DNA of 64,000 nucleotides, taken from Coffea arabica (lineage: Eukaryota > Streptophyta > Magnoliopsida > Gentianales > Rubiaceae). Of the stretch, positions 30,907-43,931 are shown one piece after another. The position numbers and the translations under genes were made by a program. The DNA is taken from NCBI RefSeq assembly GCF_036785885.1, contig NC_092323.1, forward strand, positions 15,260,501 through 15,324,500. The letters run 5' to 3'. The notes beneath the pieces are model-generated. The model did no database searches, had not been told where the DNA came from, and saw only the letters and a list, made by a program, of their open reading frames with translations. Positions within the stretch are counted from its first letter, which is position 1, and the number at the start of each line of letters is the position of its first letter.

Positions 30907-33900
30907 TTAGGGACTGGCCAGAGAATTCGCCACGTCAACCACGAATCGATACCTGACGTCAGACTTGGCGAGCCGTTCCATTGCTGAGTTAATTTGATCC
31001 ATGCGGATAAGTTCAATGTCAGCAGCAATGTTGTGCTTTGCACAAAATTCCAGCATCTCCTGTGTCTCTTTCATGCCTCCAATATCACTTCCCCCGACAA
31101 GTTTCCTTCCTGTAAAGGCATTGAAGTTGATAATACATAAGATGAGGCTATGACCGTATCAGTCTTAAAAGATTGCAGTTGAACAAGTCATATATCATAT
31201 AAACTGAGGCAGACTGTTCTATTAATATTTTATTTCTACAGTTGTGTTTATGAACCATCTAACAGAAACTGTGTGCCCGCCACTTCAATAAGACATTAAA
31301 AATCACATCAGAGATTTCTGGGAAATCGCAAAAAAGTACTCAGTGTGAAAGGCATCTATCACTATATTGTATGGGAAATTGCAACTAAGCTTCATGAGAT
31401 TTTTGATAGTTATAACGAATGTCATGTCATACATAACAGAATTAGGATTTCAGGAAAATGTGTTCATGCACATTACAAGTGCAACTACATTGACTTAAAG
31501 TTTCGTCCTTAAATCAGCATCCAGTGTTAACTGAACAGAACACTCAACAAGCCTAAAATTTATTGGAAGGCACGACAAAGGGAAGCCAACAGACTTCACA
31601 ACCTAAAAATGTGACAAAGAAAGTTTCTGATCAAGTTAATACTTGGAATTGCCATGCTATCTTCACCGTCATTTGGCTGGGAACCAAATTTGAATGCATT
31701 AAAAACATACTCAAGTCTTTCAAAAACTATAGGGAAAGCAAATCCAGTGCTAGAACTGTCAATGACAGGTATATCTATGTCATGTTCTTTACAATGTAAT
31801 GTGACTTAAATGATTATCCGACTTACCCAGAACTAAAGGGAAGATAGGCAGCTCTAGGGGCTTATCAGGCAGGCCAACAGTAATAAGCTTCCCATTCATC
31901 TTCAGCAAGCTAACCAATGGAGCCAAAGGGTGAACAGCAGCAATGGTGTCAATGATGTAATCCATTGAACCTATAGCAGCCTGCAGGAAGTAGAAATTGG
32001 AAATTTAGAGCCACAGACATAAACTAAAGTTACTAAACCTTTTGCCCCCAATATAGAGCAGCTAATTGGCCAATTCAAAACCATCCACATGTATTACAAA
32101 TATCAAGTACATGATACAAAAACATATCCAGCGCAGCAAAGACCACTGCACATCGACATAGTCAATATAGTATAAACGGAAGTTCACCTTCAAAAACAAA
32201 GAACTTAAAACTATGACTCAAACATTGGCAGCCAAAAATATAATAAGCCATGGCCAATCGACCTAGCATGTACAAAAAATATAACCTAGCCTGTACAAAA
32301 AGCTACTAGTCAATAGCCAACATAGTCTAAAAGGAAGTTCACTTTATAAAACAAGGGACCTAGAACCATGTATTTTGGCAGCCAAAAGTATAATAAGTTT
32401 ATTGCCACATGGGAGTAGTTTGCATGAGTATGACTGTGTTGCCCAACATGGAGGCTTATTGTAACAATTCCATCCATCATTAACGAATTAGCCAAAGGAA
32501 ATGCATTTAAATGAATTACTTAGCAGGTTTTATATCTATTGCAGCTAGTGAAGTTCTGCATGACAAGTAACTCTACAAATTCAATGGTCAGGTGTGAAGA
32601 TTGCCACTCTCCCCATTGTTACTTTTAGTCTTACCTTAACCTTTTCTGGATCAGAGCTGAGGAGGAAAGAATCAGCACCAAGCCTGTCAATGGCCTCTAC
32701 CTCCTTCTTTGGGGAGGTACTTATGACAGTAACCTTAAGCCCAAAAGCTTTTCCAAGTTTCACAGCGACATGTCCAAGACCACCAAGCCCAGCAACACCC
32801 AAATGCTTGCCAGGCTCAGTCATTCCATAGTATTTCATTGGGCTGTAGACAGTGATCCCAGCACACAGAAGAGGTGCCCCAGCATCAGCAGGTAAGTTAT
32901 CAGGAAATCGAAGCACAAAGCGTTGGTCAACCACCACAATATCTGAATAACCTCCATATGTCTTTGTGCCATCTTGATCTTTTGAGTTGTAGGTTAATAT
33001 CACTTTAGGACAGTAATTCTCCAAGTCTTGTTGGCAGATGTCACATGTCTTGCAGGAACCTACAATCACCCCAACTCCAACTCGATCACCAACTTGGAAT
33101 TTCTGGACACTGCTCCCAGTCTTGGTGACAAGACCAACAATTTCATGTCTGCATAAATATATATATTGAATTTCAGTTGAAATATTGTTATCATGAAGAC
33201 ACACTGGTGAGATTTTTTTTAAATCACAATCATTTATGATTAATAAAATTTCCAATGTAAGACTATTATGGAGATCTTGACACCAAGACAAGATGCTTTG
33301 TTCTCTTCAAGCAGTTAAAAGGCTGCATTTCCACATCCTTCATGTTTGCTCACCCCAGAAAGAAAGGGAAGAAGTACACTGTCAGACAGTGTTTTTCTTC
33401 TTCTTTTTTCTTTTTTTTTTCAATATTTTTTCCCAATAGATCAAGTTACCTTAGCACATTCGACTATGCCACAAATTCACCGAGAATCAAGTCAGTAATC
33501 TAATGGCTAAGTGGATTTTCATGAATGCACAAGTACATTAGAGAAGTAAACCCCCGGGCGTGGAGAGATGTGTGGTTATGTTTTACCGTTTTATGTAAGC
33601 AGCTGAAAGAAAATCCAGCTACAAAAAGGAAAAGCATAGGTTATGAAGCTTGGAGAACATAGATGACAACTGACAAATGCATGGGAATTCTAACCACCAA
33701 CGGTTGCTTCCAAACAATGGCAATCCCATTTGGACCTAATGCATTTGTCAAAGTCCAGGTAGTTGTAGAACAACGCTGCATTTCATACATAGATCACAGT
33801 AGCTTTGATGCATTTAGCATAAATGAATGCAAAACGAGATTGAACCTCCATAAGTTACTGACAAGCAACAAATGAAGGTAACCAAGGATACAACTCAAGA

Positions 33901-35438
33901 GCATATTGGATGGAATACAGGTCTTGAAGCCACAATTGAAGAAACATGTATAGCATGAAAAACAGCTTGAAATTATACTCCTTAGCTCTGTGCTGCCTTC
34001 ACCATTCAAATACAGCAGTGACTGAAATGAGTCCTCACGGGGCAGGCATATGAGTGCCTTCATATAACTTATTTAAATTGATGAAGTTCCAGCAAGAAAT
34101 GAATTATCCACTTTGTAGAAAATGAAACAACTCAAATGACTTGAACAATTAAACACAGTAGTAATTAGGCTGAACTGTAAGACACTCCTCAGCAGGAATC
34201 TTCTATTTATGGTGTCCCCGAAGGCAAAAAGAATAAAATAAAAACCATCAAAGCTTGGCATATTATGACGGTGTATCATAAAAGATGACAGGAAAAGGAG
34301 CCACAATTATAACACCCCCTACATTACTACTAATATAGCAGGACAAATGCAAGAACCTCTTTGATAATAAGCAATGTGCAAGCATTGTTAGACACCAGAT
34401 TGGAGATAACTATCATACCCTGGTACAATTGGGTAATTTGTGAACCCCCATTCATTTTTTGCAGCATGCAAGTCAGAGTGGCATACTCCACAGTAAAGAA
34501 TTTTGATCAACACGTCTTCAGAACCAAGTTCTCTGCCAATCAGGGAGACAGGATTGTCAACTTACAATACCAAACAAGATATTCAAACTGACATGAGAAT
34601 GACACCATAACCTAATATCTATGAAGCATTTGCACTGTTACATCAAGAAAAGGTCCATAGAAACCAATATTTGAAGCTACCTAGCCCCACAACATAGCAC
34701 ACTTAAATGCATAGTTTCCGTCAACATCCAGCACTGCCGGAGTCAATGACAGAACATCAAGTTTAGGCTTCAACTACTATATTCGTTTTACTGGGAGGAG
34801 GAACTAAGAGAAGTGACATAGACACTGCTTACTGGTCAGAAACCACAAAAATAACAAATTGATTTTTCAGAACTACTTATTGACAACCTTCTAATCAAAC
34901 CCCACAAATTCTGTTCAAGAAAATCAACAGAAAAGGACAAAAACAAGAAAAAAAAAAAAAAAAAGGTCAAAACACTTGAACCACCCCCAGAAATGACACC
35001 TTCGCATCTGTACAAATATAAATCAATTTCATATCTCATCATCCTATCATATCAAAAATAAGAGTGTCAATAAAAAAATACAATTAACAAAAGAAAAAAA
35101 TTAAAAAAACTTCGGCACAAAACCTGACATGCAAAACAGAGGAAGCCCTTCTGGAGTTCATTTCGTAAAGTTCAGTCTTAAGAATCACCCCATCACCAAA
35201 GTAACAAAGAAAAGAAACAAAAGGGAACTGATCTTGCTGAGAGAAAATGTGTATAAATAATATTCTGATTAGCCTATATATGATTAAATAAATGCATTAA
35301 ACATCATTGCAAACGCATGTAAAAATTGCTTTGCATGAACCTGCGAGAAAAATTGAAGGGAGAGAGACTTCCAGAAGCATCTCTTGCAGCCCAGCCAAAA
35401 GCCTTTTGAGGGTGCTCAGTTTCTGGTGTTTTCGCCAT
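30907..35438 (-). CDS. cinnamyl-alcohol-dehydrogenase-family protein (CAD / 8-hydroxygeraniol dehydrogenase-like)
   Basis: Five exons on the minus strand are 35341-35438, 34419-34532, 32635-33148, 31827-31980 and 30907-31109, with consistent GT-AG sites and phases, giving 360 aa, normal for the family. It is a zinc-dependent medium-chain alcohol dehydrogenase, probably cytosolic and NADP(H)-linked. Visible residues are catalytic zinc ligands C47, H72-E73 and C166; structural zinc C103, C106, C109 and C117; nucleotide loop G-L-G-G-L-G at 191-196; and S214 in V-I-S-T-S, typical of NADPH preference. The N-terminus ([10 protein letters not shown]) resembles the mannitol dehydrogenase/8-hydroxygeraniol dehydrogenase branch rather than true lignin CADs. 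The substrate cannot be fixed from sequence alone. All key residues are present. The 3' flank is part of a segmental duplication. Confidence 0.95.
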
Positions 35439-35528
35439 TGTCTTGTTTTCTAATGTCTCTGATGTAGCACTGTATTCTGTTTCTGCTCTGTGTGTCTGCG
35501 TTGTAAGAAAACAAAATACTGTAACGCA

Positions 35529-35535
35529 CTATATA
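35529..35535 (-). promoter_or_regulatory. candidate TATA box of the dehydrogenase gene
   Basis: TATATAG on the minus strand lies about 90 bp upstream of the ATG at 35438, a plausible distance for a roughly 60-nt leader. Confidence 0.4.
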
Positions 35536-36991
35536 ACAGAGCAGGAGTCCATTCAGAGCGAAATGCGGCCACACGGACGGTTGTTGGAAACAGACTTTAA
35601 TATCTTTAAAGGACCTCAACCACTGCATCTCTGTCAGCACTTAGGATGGATTTTTTTTTTTTTTTGGTATGTTAAGATGAACTAGGCCATTTTTTTTTTT
35701 TTTGCCCTTTTTAAGAAGAGGCTCCTCTAATTGAATTTTGAACCTAGAGAAAGTTTATCTATTAGCTGTAATATACATCCTTTTAATATTAATATGGAAT
35801 AATCTAACCATACTACTATTTTATTTCATTTATGTCTTTTTGCTAGGGACAATACTTGCACGAGAATTGAAGTTGTGAACGTGTCTAATCGTACTAAACA
35901 GACATATTTAAGTTTGTTATTTAAGTTTGTTTGATTATTTTAGCAAACTTGAAATTGTGTTCAAACTTACCTGTTTTTTCTATCAAACAGAATTTAAACG
36001 ATTTTTTTTTTTTATTAAACAAAGCTTGAATTGAGCAGGTTCAACTTTTTACTTGTCAGTTTCAATTTTATGCTAATAACGCCAAATTCAATCTGAACTT
36101 CAAATTTTATCAAACTCATTTCAAGTATCAAATAATTTAGTTCATTGTTGGACCAAAAAAATAAAAATGTTGAAGCCCCACTTGGAGGTCCTAGGTTGAA
36201 ACCCCAGTACTTAGAGATCATTCCTAGGTTCAAATCACCTAGTGCTTTTTGATAAGTTAGTTTAATCCTGCCTTAAATATAGGGATTTAAAAAACTCTGC
36301 ATAAAATCTTGGGATTTAGTTATTTAAATTAAACGAACATATAACCATTATATAACACTAATAAAATTTGTTAGCGAATAAAATAAAGCAAAATTATTAA
36401 GAAGTGATAAGTGTCATATTGTCAGAGTATTAGAAACCTTTTAGAAACTCCAATAACTCAACTGGTGAATAGGGATATAGACAGATAGATTGGAATGATA
36501 TTGGCTAAATTGACAGATAGATTGAAATGATATTGACAAAATTTAATTGTTTGATTAATTGTAACAAATTTTCTCATGATTTTTTACCTACTTTGTATCA
36601 CACTATTGACCAAATTTAGTTGTTTGATTAATTGTAATGATTTTTCTCAGGTTTTTTTTTTTTTTACCGAATTTGTATCATACAAATGTTTGCTATAAAT
36701 TGAATGACAAGGCAAGCATAATTGATTGAATTTTTGAGTATGTTTATCCATTCATCAAAATAAAAATAAAAAGATACAAACAAATGAATCCAAATAATTT
36801 TAATTAAAATAAAATAATTGTAAGTAAATGAATATATTGAATCCTATACTCATTAGTTGGGGTGGAAAGGATGTAGAGAGAGATTAGAATGTTAAAAAAA
36901 TAAATTAATACATAATTGGAGATAAAAGTAATAGAGAAGAGCCTAAATATATATTAGAATTGGCTTAATCAATTTTATTTTTTTTTTAAAT

Positions 36992-37233
36992 AGTAATCCT
37001 TCCATCCCCCGTTAAAAAGTATCATACTTTTTATTTTTGAATATCTCAAAATATTTATCATTTTATCAAAACCAAAATTACTTTTGATCTCCTTTTTCAA
37101 TGTTATCATTATTTTTATCTATATTTCATACTAAATTTAAATTTCAAATTTGAATATTTCACATTAACTTTAAGAAAAATTTCACTGACACCACCATCAA
37201 ATTACTATTTTAAAAAGGTTGGAATACAGGGGA
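36992..37233. mobile_element. decayed Stowaway-like MITE (tentative)
   Basis: It begins near TCCTTCCATCCCCCGTTAAA and ends near GGAATACAGGGGAGTA, resembling the CTCCCTCCRTCCC ends of Stowaway/Mariner MITEs. A second related copy is at about 40890-41150. The terminal match is weak. Confidence 0.35.
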
Positions 37234-37942
37234 GTAATTTTGTCCCATAATTGTGGGAGAGCCTAGAATGGACGATAATTCAAGGACTAGTAAAGTGGAC
37301 CTACCACTTTCCTGGCCTTTGTTGAACAGGAATGTGCCTCTCATCTCGTGTCCTAAAAGAACTCTAACCCTCCAATTTTAATGTTTCTATAATCATGAAC
37401 GAGTACACTATGGATCGAGATTTTTCTATACATTTGCAGTCTTTAACTTTTTTCTTTTTTTTTTTGTTATACAAGTTGGACTTCGAATTTCAACTTTGGT
37501 TCCATTTAAAAAAAAATTACTAGTTTTATTGTTTACTTTAACCATTTATTTTTTTGCACTAGCATATCTAAGTACGTGATAATTAATTTTAATTCGAATT
37601 TAGATTTTATATTTTGTATACGTAATATGCATCTGTTTCGCTAATGCATTCACAATCAATGTAAAAATGAATTATTAATGCTCAATATAAATCATAAATG
37701 GCTTCATGTAATGTACTAATTGCAGCAAGATCGGTCATTTATTTCTAAGCCCAAAAAATTTGCCTCTAAGAATAGTGACATTGACGGAGGAAAGAGTGGA
37801 ATTTCAGTGGCCCTTTATGGACAAGAATTTTTAGCTTATACGCATAAAAGAAGTTGGTTGGATGGCACGCCATCCGACCCAATCCACATCAATTCCACCA
37901 CATTTTGACGCCGCCATCAATTGCATGTCGACAAAATTTGGC

Positions 37943-38790
37943 TTAATTTCAGTTTGTACCCATCAACTATACCTAAATTTTTGCCTTAGTTTCTAAACTT
38001 CAAAATAGGATATTTTAGTTACTAAACTATAAAATTTGTTTTACTTAAGTAAGATCGTTGAGGAAATGGGTCTGATTTTATACTTATGTGGGTACACTTT
38101 ATTGTCGAAGTGATAATTTTCGACACGACTCGAACCTGATACGAAATTAGCGGGAGTGAGTTTACTCTTCACAGGTTCGAATCAAATTCGGATCAGACCC
38201 AAATGACTTGTTAAGCAAACAGGTCTAATTCAAGTCAACGCAGATTGGCCCATTTTATATGTAATTTTATAATTTAATTAATAAATTAGAGGCAAAAAAT
38301 AAATAAAAAAAAAATAACTAAGGCTATAAATTAGTATTACGAGAACGGAATCATGAATATTATATGAAAATAAGATATTTTATTTGTGAAAGTGGCATAG
38401 TTTTTTTTGTTCATGATTTTTTTTTACAAAAAGAAAAATAAAAAATTACTACAAGATTGGGTTGCAATTTTCTATATGCTTATGGAAACTCCATTATAAA
38501 AAAAGAAAACCACCATACTACCAAAATGAGAAGGTTAAAAAAATAAAAAGAAAGTTAAATAAATGAATCTTAACCCGACCTGCCACCGGACTCGATTGCC
38601 ACCCCTACTTTATAGACAAAAGTGTGACTATTGTATACTTCAGAGTTCAGAGGTTAAGGTGGAATAGGTTTAATCTTTAGTGACTAAAGTGGGATAGGTG
38701 CTACAGTTTAGGGATTTAAGTATCTCACTTTAAAATTTGAGGATCAAAGTGAAAATTTAGTTATAATTGAAGGGTGTAAAGTAGAATTAA
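37943..38790. mobile_element. decayed long-TIR element, with a nested hAT-like fragment
   Basis: Its ends are imperfect inverted repeats: TTAATTTCAGTTTGTACCC...CAACTATACC on the left against the reverse of GTTATAATTGAAGGGTGTAAAGTAGAATTAA on the right, extending over about 90 bp. Long TIRs suggest a MULE relative. I could not find a clean 9-bp duplication. The middle (about 38080-38610) ends in CGATTGCCACCCCTA and has GACCCGAA-type words typical of a widespread non-autonomous hAT family, so one element probably sits inside another. Confidence 0.45.
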
Positions 38791-40889
38791 CCCAAGAAAT
38801 TTAGTAGCCATAATACTCACTGTCTATCCACATATTGTTCACAGCACATGGATTCCTTTTGGAGATTCGATGCATGTACTTGGCTCGAACTTTAGCCCTC
38901 CTGGATCAAGTTGTATTGTGACAAAGAGCCCATTTAGAATTTTATTTGTGGTATAGATTTGTTTGATATTAATTGTACTCGTGTCATAAACATATTTTTT
39001 TTATCATTTTTTTATACTCTCAACAACATTTTGATTTCACATATATTATGTCATGAAAAATATTACTGTAATTATTTCAAATAATATTATTGTATTCCAA
39101 CAGTATTATGCATCCATAAACTAACAACATTTTTTTTGTACTTTGCCCCCTAAATTATTTGATTGTCATATTTAAGAATCATATACTTCAAATCATGCTA
39201 AAACCACACATTGCTGTTGCTTGAAAATTGATGATATTTTAAAATGATTTTCAGTGAAAGAACTGCAGTACTGTTAGTTTACACCGGTTAACTAAAATAC
39301 TCTTATTATTCATTTAAAGGTATTAGAGTCATTTCATTCGGACGCAGCTATCAAAATTGATAGATTTTCAACCGCTCAGAGTACTCTGCTATAACTTGAT
39401 AGTAGAAGCACTAATTTGCAAAATTTTGATATTTTAGCAGTGCAAATGGCAATTATTCCATTCCGAAATTATAAAACGGGGTGAAATTTTAGTAATTTAT
39501 ATTTCAGAGGCTCTATTTTTCATTTAAATCCTGTTGATGAAAACAACATGAAATGTGAAATTAGGTATTTCATTACAGTGGTTTTATACACTTTTTATTA
39601 TTTATTAGTTAAAAGAAAAAAAAATTCATTCTTAGGCATTCAACTTTGACAACTACTATGTACTAGTTCTAAATCTTTTTGAAAAATCACTCTAACATGT
39701 AAATGAATCCAAGTATTTCTTTTTTTTTTAATCTATTTTTTTAGACATGTTTGGGAAAGTTTATTATTATTTTTTTTTAGGGAAAGTTTATTTGAAGCGT
39801 AATGATACCAAATATTTTCTCATGGACTTGGATTTATTGGTACAAATAAATAGTAAGATTAAACAACCTTTTATATTTCTTGTTCCAAATTATTTTCAAC
39901 ATTTTATAGTCAACTTCAAAACAAAAAATAGTCAGTGATGCTTATGATAACGATTTTTTAACCATAGTTTATTTATGCATCATCAGAATATCATTTTTTT
40001 TGGATGAAATTTTTTCTTAAAAAAAATTCTTTTCTAAGTTTTTATTGCCTGCATGACATAGAATAGAAATACTTTTGGGTTTGTAATTTGTCTCAAAGCT
40101 AATTTTGTTAGCACCCTTTGATGAGCATCTAAAGCTTTACACTAGATGTATGATATAATCCTTATTGAAATTGAAATTCTCTTTTTCTATTTCTATGTGT
40201 CATGTATCTAACTTGTTTCTCTTAACAAATCTTTAAAATGTCAAAAAAAAAGGAGTTATATAAATTGTAGCCAATAATTTTTTTTTTGAAGTGATTATCC
40301 GAATTTTTTTTTATTCAGATTCTTAGTGATAAAAAAAACTTTCGAGCTAGCGAAAAATTGGTAAGCATATTAAAAGGCTATATTAAGTTGATTTTTATGA
40401 TGCTGCAAAAAATAGTTTTAAAAATATGAGACCCAACTAGTTCTTGTTGTACTAGATTTGGATTCCCTTTTGAACCAAAAAAAATGAAAAAAATGTAAAA
40501 TTATGTTTAGTTTGGTAAGAGAAAGTGAAGTATAATTTTTTTTTTTTTCAAACACTTGCCGAATCTTCAGCAACAGAAGCTGGAGAAGAAAAAGGAAGAA
40601 ATTGGACAAAGCATGAGTAGGTTGAGGAATTGCCTTCAAGGATGAGATTGAACTCCCAATCTGCCAATGTACATTAACAATATAACAACTCGAACAATTT
40701 CCGACCAGTTAGGCAGTAAATGTATTACAACTTTATAATTTTTTTTGTACAAAGAGGAAACATATTTTGGTAATTGATTCACTAGATGCAATATAAACAT
40801 TATTGTCTTTCGCTGTTCCTTCCAAAATGTACCTAAAATAAACTAACTTTAAAATTTCCTAACCATCCATTTGAATACCATAACGGGTA

Positions 40890-41150
40890 AGATTTCAACT
40901 AATAAACCATTCAAATGTGTCATATTTTTCATTTTGAGATGTTCCAAAATGTTTATCTTACCGCTTTCAATTTCTTCTTTCAATGTTATCTCCACCTTTA
41001 TCTATATTTCAAGCTGAATTCAATTTTGAAATTTGAATTTTTGAGTGTAAATTTAAAAACAAATTCACTAATATCACCGTCAAACCTCTATTCTTCAAAA
41101 TAAAGTTAAAAATCCTAAAATGTCATGAATAATTTGGAACAGAGAGACCG
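40890..41150. mobile_element. second decayed Stowaway-like copy (tentative)
   Basis: It shares an extended run with 37020-37215 (TCATA-TTTTT-ATTTTGA-AT-T--AAAATGTTTATC, then CAATGTTATC and TTTATCTATATTTCA). The two copies have clearly diverged. Confidence 0.35.
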
Positions 41151-41554
41151 TATAGTAGTGGAATAGCAAATAAAAATAACTTTTTTGAGGAAAAAAAATA
41201 TCAAAAGGAGTTAATTTCATTTGCCAAACTTCAAAAAAATGTTTTCAAAACCATGAAAAATCAAGAGAATAGTTAGAAAAATAGTCATAGCTTTTCCTTT
41301 GTTTTTTGTGAATAAAAATTTATGCACAGATTTAGGAGAGCAAGCAGCACCCTATGAGTTGCTATTACTCTTTAGTTATATACCAAGATAGTAAATAAGA
41401 CTAGTAGTGGTAATCAAAAATATTGTCTTGGTTTAGTGGTGATAAAAATGCAGAACGGATTTAGCCACTTTTTGGCAAAACCCCATTAGATTTCACAACA
41501 ACAGGAGGAAAGCGGGAGGTCTCGCAATTTCTTGTTCCAACATTAACTGACAAA

Positions 41555-43931
41555 TCAGCGATGATGCCTCCCCTGAAAGCCGCCTTTGTTCTTGCCAAAG
41601 AAGGCATTCTTTGGTTTTGGCAACTCATGGATATCCATCACTTGTATTGTCCTTTGCTTTTTGGCTTCACAAAAGCAAAAATACAACACAAAAGGCGAAA
41701 ACCAATCAGTACGAAAGCAACCAAAACCCAGAGAAAAGTATTCAACACTATCAGCACCAGTATATTACTACTAGTGTATCAGATTCAAAGTGCAAAAACC
41801 AGACCATTTTCAGCTTCTTGGTAATTCTCATGCAGCCGCCTTCTTGCTGAATTTAGCTTTTCAAGATCTATGGTTGGTTCCTTTGATCTCTGCACAATCC
41901 CATTACAGTAATTAACATCATCTCATCTTTCAAGCATTACACACATCTTTTCCAGTTCTCACTTCTTTTTTGGGACAAAACAGAACTTTGACTAAAAAGC
42001 CACATCTGTAACTACAAGTCAACACCACTTTTACTGAGATGCAAAATGCCATCCATCAAAATCAGCACCTATCTTCAATATCAAGCACAGTAATGCCAAA
42101 ATACAAATATGTTCATTCACCTAGTCTCTTAGATCTACAGTCCTACTGAAAACTAACTTAAACCTATCCAGGTATTCACTTGAGTTTACCCATGTCAACC
42201 ATTAGACATTAGTTATTTACAACCTAATCTAACCGTGTAAACAGAATCTCTATGCATAAGCTGTACCAGAATCACCTAATTTTGAATACTGTAACCCAAG
42301 CAAATGCAATGTACATATACCATTTCACTTGTATAGACATTTATATAAAAGTTTGAGCTAAGTACACTTGGAGGAGGGGCAGAAGCAGATTTGTGAACTG
42401 ATTGTGGTGGTCTTGATGAAGCTTCTCTTGGAGGAGCCGGTTTTGGCTTTGTCTGTGGTTCGGAGTAATTCTTTTCTGAACTAGAACCCCCATCTAATAA
42501 AATCAGCAAAGAAAACAAAACAAAAAGGAAATCGGTATTACTACTATTCAAAATATGACAAATATAATAGAAATCAGCATTACTACTGTTCATCAAGTCT
42601 AATATAAAGTAGCAAGAATCTAATTCTATTCTTACTTCGCGGGTTTGGAGAATACCCAAATTCAGACCCCTGCAAAAGATATGACAACTTTAGAACCTCC
42701 ATCTCAATTCTCCAAGTCCTCATTACTGATTTATGATCAAATTACACTTCATTTTCACCTGATGATGACCATTTTGCTGAGTTTTTGGTTGAATATTTTG
42801 TTGAGGTGAATCACCATCAGCTGCCAAGACCACAATTACCTTTAATGAGAATTCACATCTCTTTACTTACTAAAATTCTAATCCAACTCACTTCCCACAG
42901 TAATCTTACCAATCACTGATTTCTACAAAAATTTTAAAATACTCAAAAAGAATAATACCAATGAGGGCTACTGATCCTTGATCAGGCTGATTCAACCTCA
43001 CCCATTCATCTACAGTTTCCTTCCAATTTCTGCTAAAAGTAAAAGAAAATCAGATTTTCAATATCACTATAATAAGTATACAATGAATTTCTAAGTTGCA
43101 GAAAAATGATGCAGATTAAACCTGACGAGTAACTTTGCTAATTTTCGAACTTCATTAGAAGGATGTTGTTTCCGGAATCCACTCACAACTCTCCCTATGT
43201 CAGTTTCCTGAATAAAAGAAAACAATTCCAAATTTCCAAAATTCACGCAAAATTAGCAACAATAATACTTTCACCATCTACAGAAATTCAACTAAAACAT
43301 GGGGAAAAAAATTGAAATTCACCTGAAGAGCTGTGAAAGTAATATCCATATCCACTAAAGTTTGCAATAACTCAACCACACTTTCTTCACTCTACATAAA
43401 ATTCATCAAAAAGTTAGCGAAAACAGCGCAAAAAATTGCTAAACAAAATAAGGAAAAATTTAGTAAAAATTTGCTAACCTGGTCTGGATCTTCGAGCAGT
43501 TCTCGAACTTTGACAATTTTCGTCTGCTCATCGTCGAATAATCCTCCGTAAGGATCGATCTCATTATCTTCATCTTCATTTTCATCGTTTCCATGACTCG
43601 ATTCCGGAGTCAACGGACTCTTACTATTACTACTACTACTCCGATGACTTTGATTCCGATTTTGCTCTTTGTCCTTTTCCTTTTCCTGCTGCTGCTGGTG
43701 CTGCTTCTGGCTCGGTGGCTGAAGATAATCGTCCCCGACGTCGTTCGAGTGGCAGTTCCGGCAAACTTGACCGGAGGGGCTCGGAAAGTAAAGCTTCTCG
43801 ACGATTTTATCCCGCCGATCCTTCAACTCCTCGCTGTAGTCTATCCCCGCCACCGTAATCGCCGCCTCAATCAACGACCATACATCGACTTTCGATTTCG
43901 ATAATACCACCCGAAATTCATCCAAATCCAT
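41555..43931 (-). CDS. MED26C: Mediator subunit 26c-like protein (TFIIS N-terminal domain)
   Basis: Nine exons are 43479-43931, 43323-43391, 43122-43207, 42959-43029, 42759-42820, 42636-42669, 42366-42493, 41805-41889 and 41555-41664. All phases join, giving 365 aa, close to Arabidopsis MED26c. It is a nuclear Mediator/elongation-type transcription factor. The N-terminus M-D-L-D-E-F-R with [10 protein letters not shown] is the conserved MED26c head; a C-R-N-C pair follows near 57-60, then a Q/S/E-rich linker. A TFIIS N-terminal (LW) helical domain spans about 141-222 ([24 protein letters not shown]). The conserved C-terminus has [13 protein letters not shown] and V-M-D-I-H-E-L-P. An upstream in-frame ATG at 43961 would add ten residues; the conserved head argues for 43931. 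Confidence 0.93.

Larger units (their letters stand above)
35439..41554. other. gene-free interval between dehydrogenase and MED26c-like genes
   Basis: No supported gene in 6.1 kb. The first ~100 bp is the dehydrogenase promoter and leader. Probable decayed transposons are listed separately (36992-37233, 37943-38790, 40890-41150). A 62-codon ORF at 37720-37908 has no recognisable domain; it ends beside a small hairpin (GGATGGC-AC-GCCATCC near 37860). The remainder is AT-rich with long poly(T) and poly(A) runs and nothing I can name. Confidence 0.5.

Noticed and set aside
33663-33875. 70-codon plus ORF in an intron of the dehydrogenase gene
   Set aside because: Antisense to the host gene, no domain, and inside a normal 1.27-kb intron.
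37720-37908. 62-codon plus ORF
   Set aside because: No conserved motif; bordered by a decayed TIR element. May be a gene fragment but cannot be named.
43593-43904. 103-codon plus ORF opposite MED26c exon 1
   Set aside because: Antisense of low-complexity Q/S/E-rich coding; no independent support.
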